Shown in pieces: positions 1 through 7,977 of a stretch of DNA of 9,189 nucleotides. The first letter of the stretch is position 1, and each line of letters starts with the position of its first letter. The position numbers and the translations under genes were made by a program. The notes under the pieces were generated by a model that was given only the letters and a program-made list of their open reading frames with translations, did no database searches and had not been told where the DNA came from. Source of the stretch: Bdellovibrionales bacterium RBG_16_40_8 (GTDB taxonomy: Bacteria > Bdellovibrionota > Bdellovibrionia > Bdellovibrionales > UBA1609); contig MEPT01000120.1 in NCBI GenBank assembly GCA_001769925.1, forward strand, positions 14,631 to 23,819, given 5' to 3'.

Positions 1-40
1 CGACCCTGATGCTCTTTTGCGCAGAGATGGGCTAATATGA
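1..40 (+). CDS. C-terminal end of an unidentified upstream gene (partial)
   Basis: The frame starting at base 2 is open from the left edge and reads DPDALLRRDGLI before a TGA stop at 38-40. This stop overlaps the nadK start codon at 37-39 as ATGA, the classic four-base junction of translationally coupled genes. That junction is the main reason to treat so short a stretch as coding. Twelve residues are too few to name the protein. The overlap implies that this gene, nadK and recN are read as one operon. Confidence 0.5.
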   Translation, partial: DPDALLRRDGLI

Positions 41-939
41 AAACAACAAAAAAAACTGTGACTAAAAACATTAAAGCGGCCCCTGCCCCTATAAAAACTG
101 TGGTTATCGTCTATCGCCCAGATAATATTGCCAAAAAAAATGCCGTTGAACTTGCGGCCTGGCTTAAAAAAAAGGGAATCGATGTCAGAAGTCATCCGCA
201 ACAGTCAATTCGTCCTAATATTAAAAAAATACATCAAGCGAGCATGAAAAAAACTGACTTAGTTATCGTTTTAGGCGGTGATGGCACATATCTTCACGCC
301 GTACGTATGCTGGGCGGCGAGAAAGCTCCTATTCTTGGCGTAAATATGGGCTCGCTCGGCTTTCTCACTGAAACCAGAAAAGAAGATCTTTATTCTGCCG
401 TCACCATGACATTAGAACACCGCATGGAAAAACGCCCACGCGCTATGCTTGAAGTAAAAGTTCAGCGCGATGGCAAAGTAATTAGCCATGCAACAGCATT
501 AAATGACGTAGTAATCGAGCGCGGCCCCTTTGCGCAACTTATTAGCATAGCTTTTTATTCAGAACACCATTTAGCCGGAGAAGTAAAAGCCGACGGTATT
601 GTTATTGCCTCGACCACAGGGTCGACAGCTTACAATTTGGCGGCTGGCGGGCCAATTTTACATCCTGATGTAAGGGCAATTGTGGTAACCCCAATTTGCC
701 CCCACTCACTTACTCATCGACCTATAATTTTTCCAGACAAGCAAGTGCTGACTTTTCGATTACTTAATAAAGAGCAGCGGGCATTTCTTGCCATTGACGG
801 GCAAAGTGGCGGCGACCTGCACGCTAATGACGAAGTAATTATTTCACGAGCAGCCTGTGATCATTATATCTTACGTAAGCCAAGCCAGAATTATTTTGAT
901 TTGCTACGTGAAAAGCTTAAATTTGGTGAGCGTTCGTAG
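37..939 (+). CDS. nadK: NAD kinase
   Basis: ATP-dependent (or polyphosphate-dependent) NAD kinase, a cytosolic enzyme that phosphorylates NAD+ to NADP+ and so supplies the NADP pool. The 300-residue product shows the family signatures: the GGDGT nucleotide-binding motif at residues 80-84 (Asp82 is the conserved catalytic-region Asp), GVNMGSLGFL at 101-110, an ND pair at 156-157 where most relatives have NE, and the glycine-rich ADGIVIASTTGSTAY segment at 185-199 followed by GGPILHP. The length is normal. The first 18 residues form a Lys/Ala/Pro-rich tail ahead of the usual first strand (IKTVVIVYRP). No good Shine-Dalgarno precedes the ATG, which overlaps the previous stop as ATGA, so coupling probably supports initiation. 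A GTG at 58 is a less likely alternative start. recN follows after 18 nt. Confidence 0.96.
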   Translation: MKTTKKTVTKNIKAAPAPIKTVVIVYRPDNIAKKNAVELAAWLKKKGIDVRSHPQQSIRPNIKKIHQASMKKTDLVIVLGGDGTYLHAVRMLGGEKAPILGVNMGSLGFLTETRKEDLYSAVTMTLEHRMEKRPRAMLEVKVQRDGKVISHATALNDVVIERGPFAQLISIAFYSEHHLAGEVKADGIVIASTTGSTAYNLAAGGPILHPDVRAIVVTPICPHSLTHRPIIFPDKQVLTFRLLNKEQRAFLAIDGQSGGDLHANDEVIISRAACDHYILRKPSQNYFDLLREKLKFGERS

Positions 940-957
940 TCTCAATACGGAGGATCA

Positions 958-2658
958 ATGCTCAATGAGTTAAAGGTTGCTAATTTTGCCATCATCGACA
1001 AAATAAGTGTTCAATTTAAATCTGGACTTAATGTCTTAAGCGGAGAAACTGGCTCGGGCAAATCAGTTTTACTTAAAAGCTTGTCGCTGCTGATGGGTGA
1101 AAAATCTATTTCAGATACTGTAAAAACCGGAGCAGAGCAGGCTACCGTTGAAGGCTCATTTGATATTTCAAAACGCCCAGATATTAAAGAGCGATTGATC
1201 AAATCTGGTATATCAACTGAAGAAGCAAGTGACCCTCTTATAGTTAAGCGTATTATTTCGCTTGATGGCAAAAATCGTGTCTACATTAATGGGAGTCTTT
1301 CAACACTTCATCAGCTACGTGATATCGTAGCCCCGCTAATCGAGCTAACGGGCCACCCAGCGCCGCTAATTGAAATGACCGGCCAACATGATAATCGCCA
1401 TCTGCAATCACCGGCATTTCATCTTGAAGCACTTGATCAGTACATAGGCGGGCTTAACCTTCGCTTAAAAATTGAAGAACTTTTCACAGAGAAAACCAAA
1501 TTATCTCAAGAGCTTCTAGGCTTAGAAGAAAATTCACGAGAAAAAACTAAGCATCTTGATTTTTTGACTTATCAACAAAATGAAATCAAAGCCGCAAGCT
1601 TAAAAATAGGTGATGAAAATGCTATCGAAAATGAAATTTATCTTTTAAAAAACTCATCTCGGCTTGCCGAGCTTATCGATAACGCCGAAAGCATTTTGTA
1701 CACTGACGATGACTCTGCACTAGTGCGAATTCATCGCATCTTACAAAAAGGTCATGAGCTTTCTGCTCAAGACAATGGTCTCGCAACAAAACTACAAGGT
1801 TTACAGCAAGCAAAAACTTTAATTGAAGAAACTCTTTATGAATTACGCGATTACAGTAAAAAATTAAATGCTGATCCAACTAACCTTGAAGAGCTAGAGT
1901 CAAAACTTAGCCAGCTTAGAAAATTACAAAAAAAATATGGAGTTACCGTAAAAGATATTTTTTTAGCTTTAGCAAATATCGAGTCAGAAATTTCAGGTCT
2001 AGAAAATTCTGAAGAAAAAATTATTCAGCTGCAAGCACAAATTTCAGAAATTAACTTCAAGATCAAAAAATATTCTCAAGAATTACATAAAATGAGAGCG
2101 GGCGGGTCGGCAACACTTGCTAAAAGTGTAAATGCCGAACTTGAAGACCTTAATATGAAAGGACTTATTTTTAGCGTAAGTATTCAAGAGCTTACTGAAG
2201 CAAATGCCTCTGGCATTTCTGCTGTTGAATTTATGATTCAAAGCTCTAAAAAAGATGCCCCCCGCGCTTTGGGCAAATTTGCCTCAGGCGGTGAGCTAAG
2301 TAGAATTTTGTTATCGCTAAAACGCGTGGTCGGTGTTTCTGCTTTACCGCGCACATATCTTTTTGATGAAGTTGATGCAGGCGTTAGTGGTGTCACCGCA
2401 GAAAAAGTCGGACGCAAATTAAAATCTATTGCTAAAGGCCAGCAAGTCATTTGCGTAACTCACTTGCCGCAAGTTGCGGCCTTCGCCCATATTCATCATG
2501 TTATAGCCAAATCAGCCACTTCTGGCGGTGGTGTACGCATGACAGTTACCGAGCTTAATCAAGAAGAAAAAATTCGCGAGATCGCACGCATGCTTTCGGG
2601 TGAAAAAATCACTAAATCTTCTCTTGAGAACGCCCGCGAGCTTGTTAGCCTGACTTAA
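958..2658 (+). CDS. recN: DNA repair protein RecN (SMC-like ATPase)
   Basis: RecN is an SMC-family ATPase recruited early to double-strand breaks, where it supports RecA-dependent recombinational repair. The 566-residue product has a split ABC head. Walker A GETGSGKS is at 29-36, the Q-loop TGQH at 141-144, the signature ASGGELSR at 442-449, Walker B TYLFDEVDAG at 466-475 with Glu471 as catalytic base, and the H-loop CVTHLPQVA at 499-507. Between the heads, residues about 165-385 are rich in Lys, Glu, Leu and Gln with heptad-like spacing, as expected for the RecN coiled coil. Start: ATG at 958 has GGAGG at 949-953, four bases upstream. Unusual: residues 125-134 are a diverged copy of 135-144, inserting 10 residues just before the Q-loop. 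All other ATPase motifs are intact, so the protein is probably active. I see no LexA-box-like operator; the gene appears to be expressed with nadK. Confidence 0.97.
   Translation: MLNELKVANFAIIDKISVQFKSGLNVLSGETGSGKSVLLKSLSLLMGEKSISDTVKTGAEQATVEGSFDISKRPDIKERLIKSGISTEEASDPLIVKRIISLDGKNRVYINGSLSTLHQLRDIVAPLIELTGHPAPLIEMTGQHDNRHLQSPAFHLEALDQYIGGLNLRLKIEELFTEKTKLSQELLGLEENSREKTKHLDFLTYQQNEIKAASLKIGDENAIENEIYLLKNSSRLAELIDNAESILYTDDDSALVRIHRILQKGHELSAQDNGLATKLQGLQQAKTLIEETLYELRDYSKKLNADPTNLEELESKLSQLRKLQKKYGVTVKDIFLALANIESEISGLENSEEKIIQLQAQISEINFKIKKYSQELHKMRAGGSATLAKSVNAELEDLNMKGLIFSVSIQELTEANASGISAVEFMIQSSKKDAPRALGKFASGGELSRILLSLKRVVGVSALPRTYLFDEVDAGVSGVTAEKVGRKLKSIAKGQQVICVTHLPQVAAFAHIHHVIAKSATSGGGVRMTVTELNQEEKIREIARMLSGEKITKSSLENARELVSLT
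1330..1389 (+). repeat. In-frame 30-nt tandem duplication inside recN
   Basis: Codons 125-134 (APLIELTGHP) and 135-144 (APLIEMTGQH) are adjacent copies of the same 10-residue unit. They agree at 7 of 10 residues and 22 of 30 bases by hand count. Compared from memory with E. coli RecN (QLRELGQLLIQIHGQH), the second copy supplies the normal Q-loop and the first is extra. Many of the differences are third-position changes, so the duplication is old and has been under protein-level selection, not a recent slippage event. Confidence 0.75.
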
Positions 2659-2710
2659 TATAATCAAGTCTTAATATGATAAAAATGAGAGCTGGTAATA
2701 TAAACTTTTC

Positions 2711-2745
2711 GCCGTGTGCCCCTACAACTCGCTTGGCAACACGGC
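2711..2745. terminator. Hairpin between convergent recN and the lepB cluster, candidate terminator
   Basis: GCCGTGT at 2711-2717 pairs perfectly with ACACGGC at 2739-2745. The stem continues with GCC (2718-2720) against GGC (2735-2737) across a one-base bulge, leaving a 14-nt loop. It sits between two converging operons, where a bidirectional terminator is expected. Neither side has a good T-tract: rightward it is followed by AATATGAG and leftward by GAAAAGTTTA. It may therefore be a weak intrinsic terminator or a 3'-end-protecting stem. A separate 5-bp stem (GACTT 2652-2656, AAGTC 2666-2670) overlaps the recN stop and is too weak to call. Confidence 0.45.
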
Positions 2746-2775
2746 AATATGAGACAAATTATCGCAGCTAACTTA

Positions 2776-3507
2776 TTATTTAACTAATGAAAATAATCTT
2801 TCCCATCTTAGTCGTGAGGTAAAGCTGCCGTCTTGCTGCGGCAACCACTCTATAGATAGCCAAACAAATATTGCGCGCGACTCAATAAGGTTATTAGGCA
2901 CAGCGCCCCAGTGCCTAGAATCTTCACTAAAATCTCGGTTATCACCCAAGGCAAAAAAACTTTCTGGCGGTACAATGTAAGGCCCGAAATTACCTAACTC
3001 ATCTTTGTCAGAAATTAAAATAGCTCTAACATTGCCCGTGATTTTTTCTTCAATTGCCACCAATTTTTCTGGCCCCTTAAGCGCAATCGAAGGTTTCAAA
3101 TTACTACGTACGTATTTTGCAACACGTCCGTTAATTAACAATCGCTGTCCGCGAATTTCAATTCTATCTCCAGAAATCCCGGCCACTCGTCTCACACAAC
3201 TTAACTCTGGTGTCTTGGGACATTTAAAAATCAGCAAATCCCCTCGACGCGGAGTTGTTTGGCCATAATGAGAATCAAAAAAAGGTAAATTAAAGCCATA
3301 CGGCAACTTATAGCCAACAATAAAATCACCTAATTTTAGGTTTGGCTCCATAACTGGATTTGAAATTTTGTACGTAGTAAAAACAAACAAGCGCAAAATA
3401 AAAGCCATAATCAAAGCCAAAAACAAAGATTCAGAATAATCTCGCAAAAGACGCAAAACTGTGTCGCGAAACTCTCGTCCTAAATTTTCAAGAAATTTAA
3501 ATTCCAT
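2776..3507 (-). CDS. Signal peptidase I paralogue lacking the Ser-Lys dyad (probable pseudoenzyme)
   Basis: LepB/S26-family membrane protein, 243 residues from ATG 3507. A TTG at 3513, touching the preceding lepB stop, would add two residues; neither start has a clear Shine-Dalgarno. One N-terminal membrane segment lies at about 27-43, followed by a periplasmic domain. Family landmarks are clear: GDFIVGYKLPYG (box B continuation), RRGDLLIF (box C), RRVAGISGDRIEI (box D) and GDNRDFSEDSRHWG (box E, from residue 188). The catalytic positions are changed. Where active enzymes have PSGSM, this has SNPVM, so the nucleophilic Ser is Val52 (codon GTT, 3354-3352). The general-base Lys of IKRVVG is Arg106 in VRRVAG (codon AGA, 3192-3190). 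It also lacks the C-terminal Cys pair of its two neighbours. Known precedent: S. aureus SpsA is an inactive SPase I homologue beside active SpsB. The full-length frame and preserved boxes argue against a decaying pseudogene. A non-proteolytic role, such as modulating the active paralogues, is inference. Confidence 0.9.
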   Translation of the reverse strand: MEFKFLENLGREFRDTVLRLLRDYSESLFLALIMAFILRLFVFTTYKISNPVMEPNLKLGDFIVGYKLPYGFNLPFFDSHYGQTTPRRGDLLIFKCPKTPELSCVRRVAGISGDRIEIRGQRLLINGRVAKYVRSNLKPSIALKGPEKLVAIEEKITGNVRAILISDKDELGNFGPYIVPPESFFALGDNRDFSEDSRHWGAVPNNLIESRAIFVWLSIEWLPQQDGSFTSRLRWERLFSLVK

Positions 3508-3513
3508 GTTCAA

Positions 3514-4227
3514 TTATTCAATACGATGAAACACTCTCTGCCAACGAATATAACGAGGATCGCAGACAAAATTACCACCCGCAAGTGTTTGCGAACAACT
3601 TAGCCATATCCACCTAGCTTTACCAAGTAAGCTAGCTATTGGCAGTTCTCCCCAAAACCTACTGTCACGAGAACGATCACGATTATCACCCATTAGGTAA
3701 ATCTTGCCTTCTGGTACCACACGGCCAGACTCAGTATAGCGAAAAGCATTGTGCTCTATAAGAATTTGATGCTTGTGCTCGCCCAATGCTTCTTCTTTAA
3801 TATCAAAATTATCTGGTGAATCGCCGATATCTTCTGCTGTCAAGCTTGAATGAATTTCGGGCTTAGCACTTGGCACAGTCTTACCGTTAATAAGCAGTTC
3901 ACCACTTTCAGTAAATTGCACTTTATCTCCTGGTAAACCAACAACTCTTTTAATCATGTAATAGTCATCTTTCTCAACTGATCTAAAAACTACAACGTCG
4001 CCCCTTTGTGGTAGCTGGGGGGGCGTAAGCCATTTACTCGAAAAGGGTAAGCGCACGCCGTAAGAATATTTACTTACCACAATGTGATCATTGACCATAA
4101 GAGTTGGGATCATACTGCCTGAAGGTATGACAAATGGTTCAAATAAAATCCAGCGAAAAGCCATAATCAATACTACAGATAGCAATAAGAGGCCGAAGCT
4201 TTTTTTAAATGATGCTTTTTTACTCAT
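3514..4227 (-). CDS. lepB: Signal peptidase I (second tandem copy)
   Basis: Membrane-anchored serine protease that removes signal peptides from exported preproteins on the periplasmic face of the inner membrane. From ATG 4227 the product is 237 residues. A positively charged N-terminus (MSKKASFKK) precedes one membrane segment at about 11-29. Box B PSGSM holds the catalytic Ser38, box D MIKRVVGLPGD the catalytic Lys93, and box E GDNRDRSRDSRFWG begins at 180. The C-terminus has WLSC (Cys211) and FVC (Cys222), a pair shared with the upstream paralogue. Start choice: an ATG at 4263 would add 12 residues and a long overlap. ATG 4227 gives the compact ATGAGTAA overlap with the previous stop and a typical Lys-rich start, so I prefer it. 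No strong Shine-Dalgarno is visible, so initiation is probably coupled. A run of seven G at 4017-4023 lies within the gene but the frame is intact. Confidence 0.94.
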   Translation of the reverse strand: MSKKASFKKSFGLLLLSVVLIMAFRWILFEPFVIPSGSMIPTLMVNDHIVVSKYSYGVRLPFSSKWLTPPQLPQRGDVVVFRSVEKDDYYMIKRVVGLPGDKVQFTESGELLINGKTVPSAKPEIHSSLTAEDIGDSPDNFDIKEEALGEHKHQILIEHNAFRYTESGRVVPEGKIYLMGDNRDRSRDSRFWGELPIASLLGKARWIWLSCSQTLAGGNFVCDPRYIRWQRVFHRIE

Positions 4228-4972
4228 GAACAGTGTGAAAAAAACGTTTCCAACGAATTTCAAGTGGGTTACACAAAAATTTTACAACGGGCAGGGTGTC
4301 TTCACAGCTTAACCATACAAACATTGCTCGACCCACGAGATTATCGCGCGGCACAAAATTAGTAGTACGCCAAAATCTGCTGTCATTAGAATTATCGCGA
4401 TTATCACCCATCACAAAATAATGTCCGGTTGGTACCGTAATCGGACCAAAATATGAACCCTTTTTACCTTTACGTAACAGTATACTAAATGACTGATCGC
4501 CTATTTTTTCTTCATAGTGGTCAAAAAATGATAAGGCCCCCTGCCCATCTCTTTGAAAATCACTATCTCGTAACCATGCAAAATCAGATTTATGATGTAA
4601 CGGCACTTCGTTTTTTACCAATTCATCATTGATATAAAGATTACCATTCTCATAGTATACTTTGTCTCCACCTACCCCCACCACACGTTTGATATAAAAC
4701 ATGTCCATATTTTCAGGAAATTTGAACACAATCACATCGCCACGCTTAGGGTCACTAAAATTTACCATCCATTTTTCGGTAAACGGTATCCGTAACCCAT
4801 AAACAAATTTATTTACAAAAATATGGTCATGTATAAGTAACGTCGGCAGCATACTTGATGACGGGATTACGTAAGCTTCCATAAAAGCCCAACGAATAGT
4901 TAACGCAATACCTATAGCAATAAGAAAAGATCCTACGCCTTCTGTCCAAAATAGCTTAGTAAATATATTCAT
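4220..4972 (-). CDS. lepB: Signal peptidase I (first tandem copy, directly after lepA)
   Basis: Type I leader peptidase, 250 residues from ATG 4972. One membrane segment at about 12-33 anchors a periplasmic catalytic domain. Box B is PSSSM with catalytic Ser40, box D is YIKRVVGVGGD with catalytic Lys95, and box E GDNRDNSNDSRFW begins at 189. Cys223 (WLSC) and Cys234 (FLC) match the Cys pair of the next paralogue and could form a periplasmic disulfide (inference). Start choice: the longest frame begins with TTG at 4984, inside lepA, with an AAAGG directly against it and no spacer. ATG 4972 lies one base after the lepA stop, has GAAGA upstream and starts the protein where the family normally does. 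The lepA-lepB order is a common bacterial arrangement and suggests translational coupling. Its 3' end overlaps the next lepB by 8 nt. Confidence 0.95.
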   Translation of the reverse strand: MNIFTKLFWTEGVGSFLIAIGIALTIRWAFMEAYVIPSSSMLPTLLIHDHIFVNKFVYGLRIPFTEKWMVNFSDPKRGDVIVFKFPENMDMFYIKRVVGVGGDKVYYENGNLYINDELVKNEVPLHHKSDFAWLRDSDFQRDGQGALSFFDHYEEKIGDQSFSILLRKGKKGSYFGPITVPTGHYFVMGDNRDNSNDSRFWRTTNFVPRDNLVGRAMFVWLSCEDTLPVVKFLCNPLEIRWKRFFHTVHE

Positions 4973-4973
4973 A

Positions 4974-6785
4974 TCAATCTTCAACCTTTAGTATGGCTAA
5001 AAAAGCTTCTTGCGGCACTTCAACTGCCCCAACCTGTTTCATGCGCTTTTTGCCTTCTTTTTGTTTTTCTAAAAGTTTTCTCTTTCTCGTTATATCACCG
5101 CCATAACATTTCGCTGTCACGTCTTTTCTCAACGCGCCGACAGTTTCTCGCGCAACGATTTTGCCACCTATAGCAGCTTGTATGGCTACCTGAAATTGTT
5201 GCCTAGGAATAAGTTCTTTGAGTTTCGCACACAGTTGCCTACCCTTGTACTCTGCCTGCGAACGGTGCACAATTATAGATAGCGCGTCAACCGGCTCATT
5301 ATTGAGTAATATATCCATTCTAACTAACTCGGCCTCTTCAAAACCCATAAGTTCATATTCCATCGAAGCATACCCGCGAGAAATAGATTTTAATTTGTCG
5401 TAAAAATCCATAACGATTTCATTAAGTGGCAGTTTGTATTCGATAATAACTTTTTTGTCAGTTATATATTCCATTTTTATTTGAGTGCCACGCTTAGACT
5501 CGCACAGTTTTAATAGTCCACCAATAAACTCAGCTGGCGTGTGCAACGAAACCTTTACGTAGGGCTCTTCAAGTCTTTCAATCTTTGACTGATCAGGCAA
5601 GTCTGCAGGATTTTCGAGACGTATTTCACTACCATCTGTAGTATAAACCTTATAAACAACTGAGGGTGCTGTAGAAATTAAGTTTAGATTAAATTCTCGT
5701 TCAAGACGTTCTTGTACAACCTCCATATGAAGAAGGCCTAAAAAACCACATCTATAACCAAAACCAAGAGCTGTTGATTTTTCTGGTTCAAAACTCAAAC
5801 TAGAGTCGTTGAGCGCAAGTTTTGCAAGTGCCTCTTTGAAGCTTTCGTAATCGGCCGAATCAACCGGAAAAATCCCCGAAAACACCATTGGCTGTATTTT
5901 TACAAAACCTGATAGTGGCTGTGATGCTTCAGCATGCGTAGCACTTTTGATGTGGGTAATCGTGTCACCTACGCGGACATCGCGAATGTCTTTTACTCCA
6001 CAAATCACAAAACCAACTTCGCCGACATTTAATTTGTCTAACGTTAGCGAAAAAGGCGTAAACACTCCAAGCTTTAAAACCTCATACTCACGACCGGTTG
6101 CCATAAAGCGAATGCGATCCCCTTTTGTAATTTGGCCATCGACAATTCGGCAAAGCGCTACAACACCCTGATAAGAATCAAACCACGAATCAAACACCAA
6201 TGCGCGCAGTGGCTTTGCGTGATTATCTTTAGGTGACGGAATATGCGCCACAATAGCCTCTAGAATATCTTCAATGCCCACCCCTTCTTTTGCAGAAGCC
6301 ATAATCGCGCCAGAGGCATCAAGACCTATAGAGTCTTCAATTTGCTTTTTAACACCATCAGGATCAGCTGAAGGCAAATCAATCTTATTAATTACAATTT
6401 GAATGGCGAGATTTCCTTCAAGCGCTAAATATACATTTGCGAGTGTTTGCGCTTCTACCCCTTGCGCAGCATCAACAACAAGAACAGCACCCTCACATGC
6501 TGCAAGCGAGCGCGAAACTTCGTAAGCGAAATCTACGTGTCCCGGAGTATCGATCAAATTTAACTGATAAGTATTACCATTTTTTGCAGCGTAGTTAATA
6601 CGCACGGTCTGCGCCTTGATGGTAATGCCACGCTCTCTTTCAAGGTCCATAGAGTCAAGATATTGATCTTTTTTCTCACGATCAGAAATAGCCCCAGTTT
6701 TTAAAAGGAGCATGTCGGCCAAGGTCGATTTGCCATGATCGATATGAGCGATAATAGAAAAATTACGAATAAGCTCTGGTTGCAT
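4974..6785 (-). CDS. lepA: Elongation factor 4 (LepA GTPase)
   Basis: Ribosome-associated translational GTPase, reported to back-translocate or remodel stalled ribosomes and to affect 30S biogenesis. The 603-residue product has the usual family length. GTPase motifs: G1 AHIDHGKST at 13-21, G2 RGIT at 52-55, G3 DTPGH at 79-83, G4 NKID at 133-136 and G5 SAK at 164-166. Domain II and the EF-G-like regions follow, with the LepA-typical [22 protein letters not shown] segment in mid-protein. The basic C-terminal domain contains [24 protein letters not shown], the ribosome-contacting LepA signature that separates it from EF-G and TypA. The ATG overlaps the metK stop by one base (TAATG), so translation is probably coupled to metK. 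The TGA stop lies one base before the first lepB ATG. Confidence 0.98.
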   Translation of the reverse strand: MQPELIRNFSIIAHIDHGKSTLADMLLLKTGAISDREKKDQYLDSMDLERERGITIKAQTVRINYAAKNGNTYQLNLIDTPGHVDFAYEVSRSLAACEGAVLVVDAAQGVEAQTLANVYLALEGNLAIQIVINKIDLPSADPDGVKKQIEDSIGLDASGAIMASAKEGVGIEDILEAIVAHIPSPKDNHAKPLRALVFDSWFDSYQGVVALCRIVDGQITKGDRIRFMATGREYEVLKLGVFTPFSLTLDKLNVGEVGFVICGVKDIRDVRVGDTITHIKSATHAEASQPLSGFVKIQPMVFSGIFPVDSADYESFKEALAKLALNDSSLSFEPEKSTALGFGYRCGFLGLLHMEVVQERLEREFNLNLISTAPSVVYKVYTTDGSEIRLENPADLPDQSKIERLEEPYVKVSLHTPAEFIGGLLKLCESKRGTQIKMEYITDKKVIIEYKLPLNEIVMDFYDKLKSISRGYASMEYELMGFEEAELVRMDILLNNEPVDALSIIVHRSQAEYKGRQLCAKLKELIPRQQFQVAIQAAIGGKIVARETVGALRKDVTAKCYGGDITRKRKLLEKQKEGKKRMKQVGAVEVPQEAFLAILKVED

Positions 6786-7930
6786 TAAATAGACTTCAGA
6801 GCCTCCACCTTATCAAGAACTTCCCAGGTGAATTCAGGCTCATTTCGCCCAAAGTGGCCATAGGCAGCTGTTTTAAGGTAGCGTGGTTTTAAAAGATCAA
6901 ACTGCTTAATAATAACTGCTGGCTTTAAATTCCAAATTTCACGTACTGCTGTGGTCAATTTTTGCATAGAAATTTTGCCAGTTCCGTAATCGTTAATCGT
7001 TATATTCATTGGCTCGGCTAATCCTATAGCATATGCCACTTGTACTAAACACTTCTCAGCTAACCCAGCCGCTACAATATTTTTAGCTATATGGCGAGTT
7101 GCATAGGCAGCAGAGCGATCAACCTTAGAAGGGTCTTTACCTGAGAATGCTCCTCCGCCATGAGCACCATGTCCGCCGTAGGTGTCGACAATAATTTTTC
7201 TGCCAGTGAGCCCACAATCTCCGTATGGCCCACCAACTACAAAACGCCCTGTAGGGTTAACCAAAATTTTTGTTTTTTCATCTATCAAATCTCGCGGTAT
7301 CACCCGTTGAATCAACTCTTCGGTTATGTATGCTTTTATTTCGTTTTGCGTCACATCTGGGGAGTGCTGGGTTGATAGCACCACAGCGTCAATACGTTTG
7401 ACCTGCCCGCCTACATATTCAACCGTTACTTGGCTTTTAGCGTCAGGGCGAAGCCAGTCTACCCTATTTTGTTTACGATAAGTTGCCAGATCTCGTACCA
7501 GTTTGTGCGAAAGCGAAAGACTAAGAGGCATATATTCTTTTGTTTCACTACAGGCGTAGCCAAACATTAAACCCTGGTCACCAGCTCCCTGTTCTTGTTT
7601 ATCGTCATCAACTCCTCTTGCGATATCAGGACTTTGTCGGCCTATAGAGGCAAATACCGCGCAGTGTTTATAATCAAAACCTTTGTCTGGGTGATCATAG
7701 CCAATTTCTTCAACTGTTTTACGTGCGACAGACTGCATGTCTACCATGGCTTTAGAGGTTATCTCTCCTGCCAGTACGATAAATCCTGTTGAAATCATTG
7801 TCTCACAGGCTACCCGGCTTTTAGGGTCTTGTGCCAGGTGCGCATCTAACACCGCATCGCTAATTTGATCGGCAACTTTATCTGGGTGCCCCTCTGACAC
7901 TGACTCACTGGTAAAGAAATAGTCTTTCAT
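6785..7930 (-). CDS. metK: S-adenosylmethionine synthetase
   Basis: Methionine adenosyltransferase, a cytosolic enzyme that makes S-adenosylmethionine from methionine and ATP with release of pyrophosphate and phosphate. The 381 residues are full length. Recognisable motifs are [13 protein letters not shown] at 6-18 (catalytic His15 and metal/ATP-site residues), the hexapeptide GAGDQG at 115-120 and the phosphate-binding loop [16 protein letters not shown] at 258-273. The start is well defined: ATG 7930 is preceded by GGAGGG (7941-7936) with a 5-nt spacer. The 74-nt leader after hpf is too short to hold a SAM riboswitch plus expression platform and shows none of their motifs. It does contain a hairpin and a possible promoter. 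Pairing metK with lepA through TAATG is an uncommon arrangement as far as I recall. Confidence 0.98.
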   Translation of the reverse strand: MKDYFFTSESVSEGHPDKVADQISDAVLDAHLAQDPKSRVACETMISTGFIVLAGEITSKAMVDMQSVARKTVEEIGYDHPDKGFDYKHCAVFASIGRQSPDIARGVDDDKQEQGAGDQGLMFGYACSETKEYMPLSLSLSHKLVRDLATYRKQNRVDWLRPDAKSQVTVEYVGGQVKRIDAVVLSTQHSPDVTQNEIKAYITEELIQRVIPRDLIDEKTKILVNPTGRFVVGGPYGDCGLTGRKIIVDTYGGHGAHGGGAFSGKDPSKVDRSAAYATRHIAKNIVAAGLAEKCLVQVAYAIGLAEPMNITINDYGTGKISMQKLTTAVREIWNLKPAVIIKQFDLLKPRYLKTAAYGHFGRNEPEFTWEVLDKVEALKSI

Positions 7931-7953
7931 TCTCGCCCTCCGATATAGCTTGC

Positions 7954-7977
7954 GCTAAACTTTTCTCGAAAGTTAGC
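7954..7977 (-). promoter_or_regulatory. Hairpin just upstream of the metK ribosome binding site
   Basis: GCTAA (7954-7958) pairs with TTAGC (7973-7977) and CTTT (7960-7963) with AAAG (7969-7972). This gives a 9-bp stem with one bulged base and a 5-nt loop. In the metK transcript it ends 12 nt before the GGAGGG ribosome binding site. No T-tract follows, so it is not an intrinsic terminator. It might protect or tune the metK mRNA, but the proposed -10 element overlaps its 5' arm, so only a read-through transcript from hpf would contain it whole. The functional reading is inference. Confidence 0.3.

Noticed and set aside
48..55. Run of eight A near the nadK start as a frameshift switch
   Set aside because: A-runs are common in the Lys-rich, A/T-rich genes of this window, including recN; nothing marks this one as special.
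1011..1271. Minus-strand frame inside recN, and similar antisense frames in recN, lepB, lepA and metK
   Set aside because: They lie fully within strongly supported genes, have no recognisable motifs or ribosome binding sites, and are expected shadows of the coding strand.
4017..4023. Run of seven G (seven C in the coding strand) inside the second lepB as a phase-variation tract
   Set aside because: Seven bases is short for slippage-based switching, the frame is intact, and the tract encodes ordinary Pro codons.
4228..4263. Upstream ATG (4263) as the start of the second lepB
   Set aside because: It forces a 44-nt overlap with the previous gene and adds 12 residues ahead of the typical Lys-rich N-terminus. 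ATG 4227 gives a compact ATGAGTAA junction.
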